Below, piece by piece: positions 56,197 to 62,936 of a stretch of 64,000 nt of DNA. Numbering within the stretch: the first letter of the stretch is position 1; the number at the start of each line of letters is the position of its first letter. Source of the DNA: Alphaproteobacteria bacterium (lineage in GTDB: Bacteria; Pseudomonadota; Alphaproteobacteria; UBA828). The stretch lies in the NCBI GenBank assembly GCA_011523425.1, contig WTGU01000146.1:124001-188000 (forward strand). The letters are read 5' to 3'. The notes below the pieces were generated by a model. The model saw only the letters and a program-made list of their open reading frames with translations. It was not told where the DNA came from and searched no databases. Position numbers and translations under genes: made by a program.

Positions 56197-56844
56197 GTGT
56201 CTGGCGAGCTTATTATTGTCGTCGATGATGATGACGCCGTTCGTGCGTCGCTTGAGGCACTGCTCGAAACGGCAGGTTATCGGACCAGCGGGTTCGAGTC
56301 GGGAACCGCGTTCCTCGACTCCCTGGATACCGTTCTTGGTTCATGCGTCCTGTTGGACGTCAAGATGCCGGACCTGGACGGGTTGGAGGTCCAGCGGCGC
56401 GTGAGAGATCGCGGTGTGATACTGCCGATCATCATCGTCACCGGTCACGGCGACATAACCATGGCGGTGCAGGCGATGCGTGCCGGCGCGATCGATTTCA
56501 TCGAGAAGCCGGTGAGCCGGGACCGCCTGCTGGAGAGCGTTGCGCGGGCCGTCGAACTTGGCGGGGACGCTCAGCGCGACCGGCTCGAGAAGGTCGAAAT
56601 CGGTGACCGAATCGGTGAGTTGACCCTGCGCGAACGGCAGGTGTTCGAACAGCTCGTGATGGGCCGCTCCAACAAGATTGCCGCGTACGAGTTGGGAATC
56701 AGCGGCCGCACCGTCGAGGTATATCGCCGGAACGTCATGAAGAAGATGGGGGCCGACAGCCTGTCCCACCTGGTGAGGATGGCGCTCGTTGCCGGCGTCG
56801 ACCCGCTTGGCGACACGTCCCCTTCGGCACGCGGCGCGACGTAG
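56197..56844 (+). CDS. fixJ: FixJ-type two-component response regulator
   Basis: 215 residues from a GTG. The receiver domain has acidic Asp10 and Asp11, phosphoacceptor Asp54 (VLLDVKMPD) and Lys104 (FIEKPVS). The linker leads to a LuxR-type helix-turn-helix, LTLRERQVFEQLVMGRSNKIAAYELGISGRTVEVYRRNVMKK. As in rhizobia it should be phosphorylated by FixL when oxygen falls, and activate a fixK or fnr gene. It is 1 bp from fixL; the Fnr-like gene lies 318 bp downstream. Confidence 0.92.
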   Translation: MSGELIIVVDDDDAVRASLEALLETAGYRTSGFESGTAFLDSLDTVLGSCVLLDVKMPDLDGLEVQRRVRDRGVILPIIIVTGHGDITMAVQAMRAGAIDFIEKPVSRDRLLESVARAVELGGDAQRDRLEKVEIGDRIGELTLRERQVFEQLVMGRSNKIAAYELGISGRTVEVYRRNVMKKMGADSLSHLVRMALVAGVDPLGDTSPSARGAT

Positions 56845-57076
56845 AGTTTCCGGTAGTCTCCCTTCCCGCACCGGGTGCCGTTGACGCGCGCCCGCATGGG
56901 GGCTTGCGGTCCGCGAGCCCGATCCACGCGGGCAGGAGTGGCTCCGTCCAGACCGCCGGCCATGGTTTCGGCGGTGAGGCGTCGATCGTCCTGTTCGAAG
57001 AGGTCCCCCCCCCGGAGCCGGCGGACGACCCACGGTGGCATACCCGCCGATTGGACGTGTGCGGCGTTAGGCAGTT

Positions 57077-57084
57077 GTACGTAA
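57077..57084 (+). promoter_or_regulatory. Possible FixJ binding site upstream of the Fnr-like gene
   Basis: GTACGTAA at this place is one base from the GTAMGTAG core described for FixJ in Sinorhizobium, and is flanked by A/T-richer sequence (TTGTACGTAAGC). It lies 79 bp before the ATG of the Fnr-like gene, within the 318-bp spacer after fixJ. The distance is right for activation. The rest of the spacer shows a run of nine C and no gene. Confidence 0.35.
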
Positions 57085-57162
57085 GCACAAGTCCTGAGGT
57101 GCATCTCGTTCGCCCGGCACCTAAGACTATGACAACGGCTCTGCGAGGATCGGGAGGGGTGG

Positions 57163-58005
57163 ATGACGGTTGCACCCTCTCAAGATCGATCGGGTCCAGG
57201 CCACGCGCGCAGTCCGGGGGCGTGCCTTGCTCGCAGGGACCACTGCTGCGACGGACCACGGGCGCCTTGGTGTGAGGGTTGCCGTGTAAGGTCGCTGTCG
57301 CCATGCGCGACGCAATCGGAAGCCAATGGTCCCACGGCTCCTTCGTTTTGGGTTTCGGAGAGCATCGTTGCCGCCGGCGACGACATCGTCGAACAAAGCG
57401 AGCCCTGCGGCGACTTCCACGTCATCATCGACGGGTGGGCCGTTCAGTACGAGCTGCTCGAAGACGGCAGCCGGCAGATACTCGATTTCCTGCCGGCAGG
57501 TTCGATTGTCGGACTTCAACCGGACGGAGATGCACCGCCGGCCTATTTCGTCCAGGCGTTGACCACCGTCCGGGTGTGCAGTTTTTCGATGGCAGGCTTC
57601 CTCCGCGCCGCGCGGTCGAATTCGGCGCTTGCGCTGTGGCTGGCCGCTGCCGCCAGCCGGTCCCATTGCCGGTCGCTGCATCGTCTGACGCTGCTCGGTC
57701 GCATGACCGCCAAAAAGCGCGTTGCTGCGCTGCTTCTCGAACTCTATCGGCAGGGTCGGCCGTGGTCGGCCTCACAGCGGGAAGACGAGATTTCATTGCC
57801 GATGACGCAGGAGCACATCGGCGACGCCCTCGGACTCACCAGCATTCATGTCAATCGCATGCTGCGCGAGCTTCGTGAGGAGGGTCTTCTGGTACTGAAA
57901 CATGGGGTATTGAGAATTCTCGATCGCGAGCGCCTGGCTGAGACCGCCGGCTGGGACGATCACCAACCGGCGAGCCGGCCAACCTCACACCGCGTCGGCG
58001 GCTGA
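57163..58005 (+). CDS. Crp/Fnr-family regulator with candidate Fe-S cysteines (FnrN/FixK type)
   Basis: 280 residues. The N-terminal cluster Cys37-x2-Cys40-x7-Cys48 (WCEGCRVRSLSPC) has the spacing of rhizobial FnrN/FixK, and Cys139 (VRVCSF) falls where E. coli Fnr has Cys122. All four [4Fe-4S] ligands may thus be present. The cyclic-nucleotide-like beta-roll spans about 60-160 and the C-terminal winged helix is MTQEHIGDALGLTSIHVNRMLREL. The recognition helix lacks the Glu and Ser of classical Fnr (ExxSR), so site preference may differ. The ATG at 57163 has GGGAGG upstream. A direct oxygen sensor under FixLJ control is the likely role. Confidence 0.85.
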   Translation: MTVAPSQDRSGPGHARSPGACLARRDHCCDGPRAPWCEGCRVRSLSPCATQSEANGPTAPSFWVSESIVAAGDDIVEQSEPCGDFHVIIDGWAVQYELLEDGSRQILDFLPAGSIVGLQPDGDAPPAYFVQALTTVRVCSFSMAGFLRAARSNSALALWLAAAASRSHCRSLHRLTLLGRMTAKKRVAALLLELYRQGRPWSASQREDEISLPMTQEHIGDALGLTSIHVNRMLRELREEGLLVLKHGVLRILDRERLAETAGWDDHQPASRPTSHRVGG

Positions 58006-58331
58006 GTCGCCGCAAGCGCTTCAACGATCCTATTTCGTCGACAACGTGCGTGACATCGCCGGGCGCACCGTCAACCCGCCCGACCGTCCGGTCGTCCTCC
58101 GTGTCGGGGAGGAGAACCAGGTCCACCCGTTCGACCGCATCCGAGCGATGCGTACGGTGGGCGTTCGCGCGCTACGCTGAGTCAAAGCACGCGAGCAGAC
58201 GAAAAGACTAATCCAGATCAATTCTCCCTAAGAGGCGGCGTGTCACTTCCCGTTTCCGTCTGATCCGCCTGTCCGGATTTCGACGAGGTCTTGCCGGACA
58301 GCGCCGGTCACCCGGATGAAAGGAGGCTCGC
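58006..58331. other. 326-bp spacer and leader of the first duplicated gene
   Basis: The left part has a 50-codon open frame (reading YFVDNVRDIAGRTVN) with no usable start, ending near 58,180; it might be a gene remnant. The right part, from about 58,196, is the first copy of a leader repeated at 58,799, carrying the Fnr-like box. Confidence 0.5.
58208..58221 (+). promoter_or_regulatory. Fnr/FixK-like box, copy 1
   Basis: CTAATCCAGATCAA matches the anaerobox TTGAT-N4-ATCAA at 8 of 10 fixed positions, with one perfect half-site. It is 110 bp before the ATG of the small membrane protein and 203 bp after the Fnr-like gene. The same 16 bases occur at the head of the second leader copy, which supports a selected function. 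Confidence 0.5.
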
Positions 58332-58814
58332 ATGAGCGAAACCATCTCGCTTACACGCCTTCGCTACCCACCGAGGAACCTCTTGGGTCGGACCGGCGAG
58401 TATGAGATGTGGGCGCTGGCGCGCCGGTTTGCGACGGTTCTGCTCGCCCTGATCTGGTTGCCGGCCGGGTTCTGCGTCCTCTCCGCGGCGACCGGCGACC
58501 TGCGCTGGCCAGGGACTGCCGATACGTGGATTTCTCTTGCCGTGTTGGCAGCAGGGGGGCTGCCGCTCGCCGCGGCCTGCCATGGGCTGGCGCTGAACCG
58601 GTATTCCGGCGCCGCGTGGGCGGCCGGCACCCTGCTTGGGGCTCCCCTGCTGCCGCTCTCGCTCGCGGCCGGGTGGCACGAGGCGGCTGAAGTCGCGGTT
58701 TGCGCGGCAGTGGCGAGCGTGCCGGTGTGGATTGCAGCGCTCTGGCTGGGGCGCCGGACACGGACCGGTCCCCGGCGGCGAGCGTCCGGTGGCGCCTACA
58801 GACGAACGGACTAA
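58332..58814 (+). CDS. Small membrane protein, first of a tandem related pair
   Basis: 160 residues. The N-terminal 30 residues are soluble (TISLTRLRYPPRNLLGRTGEY). Four hydrophobic segments follow, beginning with FATVLLALIWLPAGFCVLSAA, then LAVLAAGGLPLAAACHGLAL, GTLLGAPLLPLSLAAG and VAVCAAVASVPVWIAALWLG. The C-terminus is arginine-rich. AAAGGAGGC precedes the ATG. I do not recognise a family. The first 48 residues recur in the next gene, and the leaders of the two genes are duplicated, so an oxygen-linked role under the Fnr-like regulator is a reasonable guess. Confidence 0.7.
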   Translation: MSETISLTRLRYPPRNLLGRTGEYEMWALARRFATVLLALIWLPAGFCVLSAATGDLRWPGTADTWISLAVLAAGGLPLAAACHGLALNRYSGAAWAAGTLLGAPLLPLSLAAGWHEAAEVAVCAAVASVPVWIAALWLGRRTRTGPRRRASGGAYRRTD

Positions 58815-58824
58815 TCCAGATCAA
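58811..58824 (+). promoter_or_regulatory. Fnr/FixK-like box, copy 2
   Basis: CTAATCCAGATCAA is identical to copy 1. It begins one base before the stop codon of the first membrane-protein gene, which is TAA within the box. The second gene starts about 140 bp downstream (ATG 58966 by homology). Flanking bases (AAGAGGCG, TTCCCG) are also shared. Confidence 0.5.
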
Positions 58825-58909
58825 TTGTCCCGAAGAGGCGACGTGGCAATTCCCGTCTCCGGCACATTCACCTGTCCGGATCGAGCTGGTCGACGAGACG
58901 GGGATATCG

Positions 58910-59596
58910 ATGAGCTACAGAGACGAGGTCCACAGCGAAGGCCAACCGGACGGGAGGAGTCGCGCATGGGCGGCACGGTCTCGCTTGCACGCGTTCGCTG
59001 CCCGCCGAGGAATCTTCCGGGGGTGGACCGGCGAGAATGGTCTACGGGTGCCGGCGCGCCGCCTCGTGATGGTCCTGTTCGCCGTGATCTGGTTGCCGGC
59101 CGGGGTCTACGTCTCTCTTGCATACGTAGACGTCCGGTATGTGCCGCCGGTGTTCTTCGACGAGCTGGAGGAATCCGGCCGTGAAGCGACGGCACACGCC
59201 GAGAAAACGCTCGATGGGCGCGTGCCGGACGGCAGTGTGAAATTCGAGTGGCGACACGCGCCGGGCGACATCGATGACGTCATCGCTCTCGACGCACGCT
59301 GCCCTGACCTCACTGTCGTCAGCCAGTCGGCTCTGGCCGTGCCCTACGTCGGCGTGCGCCAGACGTCGGGCACGTACGTCACGACCGTATGGAGTGTAGG
59401 CCACGATGAGCACGGTGCTATCCTTTGCCCGGATTCGTCGCGTCATGCGGCGCGCCGAGGCGTTCGTGCGGAAGCGGCAGGAACGACGGTTAGCAACGTC
59501 GATCTCGGCGATGTCCTTCTGTCGCAAGTCCTGGATACCGAGAGCGATCTCCTCGCGGTGAGCGCCCGTGGACACACGCACGCGCAGGAGAATTGA
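58910..59596 (+). CDS. Frame-shifted relative of the preceding membrane protein, with a different C-terminus
   Basis: From ATG 58910 an open frame of 228 residues exists. However, the true N-terminus by homology begins at ATG 58966 in another frame: GGTVSLARVRCPPRNLPG parallels ETISLTRLRYPPRNLLG of the first gene. The match then continues in this frame with GENGLRVPARRLVMVLFAVIWLPAG. One extra base in the G5 run at 59019-59023 separates them. It is a sequencing error, a broken gene, or a natural frameshift. After the single membrane segment the last 165 residues (PPVFFDELEESGRE onwards) are unrelated to the first gene and look extracytoplasmic. GGGAGGAG precedes ATG 58966. Function unknown. 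Confidence 0.6.
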   Translation: MSYRDEVHSEGQPDGRSRAWAARSRLHAFAARRGIFRGWTGENGLRVPARRLVMVLFAVIWLPAGVYVSLAYVDVRYVPPVFFDELEESGREATAHAEKTLDGRVPDGSVKFEWRHAPGDIDDVIALDARCPDLTVVSQSALAVPYVGVRQTSGTYVTTVWSVGHDEHGAILCPDSSRHAARRGVRAEAAGTTVSNVDLGDVLLSQVLDTESDLLAVSARGHTHAQEN

Positions 59597-59678
59597 TCAT
59601 GGGTGCCGTTCGGCTGGAGGGTTTGACGCCGATCGGCACCGTAGCCAATTGAGTTAGGTGGGATTCTGGAGGTTCACC

Positions 59679-62078
59679 ATGACGACCCGTGCAAAGCACT
59701 CTTATTCATTGTCCGTGATGGCCCTGCTGGCGCTTTTCGCTGCGCTCGGCCTGAGCGCCTGCGATGACGGCGATCAGTCCGGGCCGGCGCCGCAGACAGA
59801 AGCGACGTCAGCGTTCAACTGGACGCACGAGGCGGTGCGGGTGCAGGGCGCCCACGACCGGGTGCGGGACCGACACGGCGCGGACGTGCTGCCGGGGGAT
59901 GGCGTGCGGGTCGGGATCATCGACAGCGGGATCGATCTCGGGCACTGGGCGTTCGACCCGGACCGGGTCACGGAGGTGAGCCTCGACCGCGACGACGCGA
60001 CGGAGAGCGGGTTCGTCATCAGCCACGGCACGGCGGTGGCGAGCGTGATTGCGGCGCAGGAGGGCACCCGGCCTCGCGAGTTCGAGGACATCGGCGTGAG
60101 GGGCGTGGCGCCGGGTGTGGAGCTGACGGTGTTCGCGATCGCCGACCGGGGGCCGGAGGGGCCCACGCAAGACGAGGAGCTGGGGTGGTTCGGCCGGGCG
60201 CTGGCGCCGGAGACGGGCCTGGACATCCTGAACATCAGCTTCGGGACCAGCTACGACCTGATCTCGGACTACCCGGACGAGGCGGCCGTGCGGGGCCGCT
60301 ACGGCCGCCTGATCGACCTGATGGCGCAAGGCGGCAAGGAGGAGCCGTCCCTGATCGTCTTCGCGGCAGGCAACGAGAACGGTCCGTGCGATGCGGCGCT
60401 GGTCGCGGAGTTCGGCGATCCTTCGCGATGTGTCGCGGACCCCGACATCTCGGCGTTCTACGGGTCCCCCACCGGCCTGTTCTTCGCGGACTCGCCGGGG
60501 GTGGATGCGGCGTTGCAGGTGCACGCCGAGGACCTGCGGAGCCACGTGGTCTCGGTGGTCGCGACGCGCCCCGACCGTGCGCTGGCGTCGTTCTCGAACC
60601 GCTGCGGCATTGCCGCGCCGTGGTGCATCGCCGCGCCCGGCGTCGACGTTCCGGTGGCGTACTTCGGCCCCGAGGACCCCGCCGATCCCTACGCGACCGC
60701 TTTGGCCAGTCCCAGCCGGGGTCAGGAACGTCTTCCCGGCACCTCGTTCGCGGCGCCGCTGGTGGCCGGCGGTCTGGCGGTGATGAAGCACCGGTTCCGG
60801 GATCAGTTGTGGAATGAAGCGCTGCTCGAGCGCCTCTACCAGACCGCCGACAAGGAAGGCCCTGCGGCACCGGACGCGGTATTGGATCTGGGTGAGTGCC
60901 CGGCGCATCTGGACACGGACGGGGACTTGTCGTCGTGCGAGCTCTCGTCCACCCACGGTCAGGGGATCATGGACCTCGACGCGGCGACGATGCCCGTGGG
61001 CGAGGTGAGAGCGGTGCTGGGAAGCAGGCTCGTGCCGCACGGCATGTCCTTTGCGGGAAGCGGCTTCGGGTCGAGCGCGGCGGTCGGAGACGCGCTCGCG
61101 CTCGGTCTGGTGGATCGGGAGGTCGCACTCTTCGACACCCTGGACGCACCCTTCTGGATGGGCCTTGGCTCGCTGGTGCAGCCCGCCAGCCACGCGCGCC
61201 TCGGCTGGCGGCTGGACGCATTTCTCGCGCCCGACATGGAGACGATCGAGCAAGACGCCTGGCGCGCTGCCCATGCACCGGGCGGCGCTGCCGCCCTGCT
61301 GGAGAGACCGCTCGGGTTCACGGGTCTCAGGCTCGGCTTGAACAGCGCCAGCGGCACACAGGAGTGGACCGGCGGCCACGCGTCGCTGACGGGGACCGAC
61401 ATCGGGCGGACGTCGCTCAGCATCGGCCGGGATCCGCTGCAGGTCTCGTTCTTCACCACCGCTCACACGCCCGACGGGCGCAGGGACGCGCTGCCTTACA
61501 CCGGCGCCGTCGCCGGCTGGCAATCCGGCCCTGTCGGCCTGCGGCTAGGGGTTGTCGATGAGCCCGGGAGCGCATTGCGGCTGCACTCGCGCGGTGCCTT
61601 CGGCGGCCTCTCCTCCTCGCTCGTCTACGCCGGTTTCGGCGGGGCCACCCGGGTGGGAGCGTGGACGGTCTCGGCGGACGCCGAGACAGGCATCGCCAGC
61701 GTGGATGCTGCGCCGGGGCTCATCGCCGGAGTCTCGCCGCTCGCGACCAGCGCGTTCGGCGTCTCGGCAGAGCGGGTGTTCGAGGCGGGCGAGAGGCGCC
61801 TGCGCTTCTCGGTCTCGCAACCGCTTCGCGTCGAGGGCGGCCACGCCCGTCTCGACCTGCCCACGGGGCGCACACGCGATGGCGGGGTCACGCGGGAGGT
61901 CGTTGAGGTGCCTCTCTCGCCCTCCGGCCGCCAGGTGGACGTGTCGGCCGACTGGCGCCAGGAACTGCGCGGCGGCACCGAGCTCCGGCTCCGGTCCACT
62001 GCGTCGTTCCACCCCGGGCACAGCGCCGGCGAGGAACCGGAACTCAGTCTCCTGGCAGGCGTGCTCCGGCGCTTCTAG
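59679..62078 (+). CDS. Lipoprotein subtilase (S8) with autotransporter-like C-terminal domain
   Basis: 799 residues. A signal with lipobox LGLSAC makes Cys28 the lipid site. The S8 catalytic triad is in VGIIDSGIDLG (Asp), VISHGTAVASV (His) and LPGTSFAAPLVAGG (Ser), with the oxyanion Asn in FAAGNENG. The C-terminal half from about residue 450 is beta-rich and Gly/Ser-rich (GFTGLRLGLNSASG, AVAGWQSGPVGLRLG) and ends in LLAGVLRRF, with a terminal Phe, as outer-membrane barrels do. This combination resembles SphB1-type autotransporters of Bordetella. The ATG at 59679 has GGAGG 6 bases upstream; one at 59658 is weaker. Substrates are unknown. Confidence 0.85.
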   Translation: MTTRAKHSYSLSVMALLALFAALGLSACDDGDQSGPAPQTEATSAFNWTHEAVRVQGAHDRVRDRHGADVLPGDGVRVGIIDSGIDLGHWAFDPDRVTEVSLDRDDATESGFVISHGTAVASVIAAQEGTRPREFEDIGVRGVAPGVELTVFAIADRGPEGPTQDEELGWFGRALAPETGLDILNISFGTSYDLISDYPDEAAVRGRYGRLIDLMAQGGKEEPSLIVFAAGNENGPCDAALVAEFGDPSRCVADPDISAFYGSPTGLFFADSPGVDAALQVHAEDLRSHVVSVVATRPDRALASFSNRCGIAAPWCIAAPGVDVPVAYFGPEDPADPYATALASPSRGQERLPGTSFAAPLVAGGLAVMKHRFRDQLWNEALLERLYQTADKEGPAAPDAVLDLGECPAHLDTDGDLSSCELSSTHGQGIMDLDAATMPVGEVRAVLGSRLVPHGMSFAGSGFGSSAAVGDALALGLVDREVALFDTLDAPFWMGLGSLVQPASHARLGWRLDAFLAPDMETIEQDAWRAAHAPGGAAALLERPLGFTGLRLGLNSASGTQEWTGGHASLTGTDIGRTSLSIGRDPLQVSFFTTAHTPDGRRDALPYTGAVAGWQSGPVGLRLGVVDEPGSALRLHSRGAFGGLSSSLVYAGFGGATRVGAWTVSADAETGIASVDAAPGLIAGVSPLATSAFGVSAERVFEAGERRLRFSVSQPLRVEGGHARLDLPTGRTRDGGVTREVVEVPLSPSGRQVDVSADWRQELRGGTELRLRSTASFHPGHSAGEEPELSLLAGVLRRF

Positions 62079-62140
62079 AGCGTATTCGTCGCCATCGCCC
62101 GACCGCGCGCGCAGGCTCCGTCGCCGGTGGCCGTGGGCCG

Positions 62141-62674
62141 TCACCGCCGGGTGCGACGCCACAGCCAGCGGACCGTGCCGACGCCCAGCGCCGCCGCCGT
62201 GGCGGCTATCAGGACCGTCTTGACCAGGGTGAACACCGCCGCCAGCCATGCCGCCGGCGTGGGCGCCCCGGCATGGCTCAGCGCCAGGCCCGCGACGGTC
62301 ATGTTCTCCAGCATGTCGGCCGCGGCCATCGCCAGCGGCAACAGATAGAGCGGCAGGCCGCCCCGAAACAGGCGGAACAGCAGGATCGCCAGAAGCAGGC
62401 CGTAGGCGACGGGAAAGACCATGTCGATGGTGAGCCCGGTCGCCGCGTAGACGAGCCTGCCGCCCCCGTCGAGCCGGTCGAGCTCCTCGAACAGAGACGC
62501 GGCCTCGCCGGGTGTGTACCAGCCCCGGCTGTCCAGGAGTTCGAGGCCGCCCAGCCGCTGCTGCCGCCAGACCAGACCCGCCACGCAGGCGATAACGCCG
62601 GCCAGCGTGGCAGCCGCCACGCGCCAGGTCGCGTATCGTTCCAGCAGCGCGCGAATGAAAGTCGTCATCGCCAT
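62141..62674 (-). CDS. Small integral membrane protein, unknown function
   Basis: 177 residues with four hydrophobic segments: WRVAAATLAGVIACVAGLVW, VFPVAYGLLLAILLFRLF, LYLLPLAMAAADMLENMTVAG and WLAAVFTLVKTVLIAATAAAL. Between the first two lies a 45-residue soluble loop with RGWYTPGEAASLFEELDRLD. I cannot name the family. The start is ATG 62674; an in-frame ATG at 62668 is an alternative. It converges with the subtilase gene, 62 bp apart, and diverges from the transporter gene. Confidence 0.65.
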   Translation of the reverse strand: MAMTTFIRALLERYATWRVAAATLAGVIACVAGLVWRQQRLGGLELLDSRGWYTPGEAASLFEELDRLDGGGRLVYAATGLTIDMVFPVAYGLLLAILLFRLFRGGLPLYLLPLAMAAADMLENMTVAGLALSHAGAPTPAAWLAAVFTLVKTVLIAATAAALGVGTVRWLWRRTRR

Positions 62675-62936
62675 ACCCCGGTCACAGTGGCTCCGCCGGC
62701 GGCCATTCTTGCCACACTTTGGCGATGGCGGTTTCACCAGTGCCGCGATCTTGTTACCGTTGACTGCGCTTTCGGCTGCGCCGAGGGCATACGACGTCGC
62801 TCATCGGCCAGCCCACGCGCGTGGGCTCGATGCCAGGCACGGGAGGGCGGAGAGACGCGCTCTTCGCTGCCCCGGCCGACCCGGAACCGCGCAGGATTCG
62901 GCTGCTTGCGGAAGCCGACCGAGAGGGGTGAGAGCG

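Noticed and set aside
58020-58180. Open frame of about 50 codons after the Fnr-like gene (YFVDNVRDIAGRTVN)
   Set aside because: Codon use looks gene-like, but there is no start codon with a ribosome-binding site; noted only as a possible remnant.
59623-59636. Fnr-like box TTGACGCCGATCGG before the subtilase gene
   Set aside because: The second half-site is poor and the sequence is unlike the duplicated box, so I do not count it as a target.
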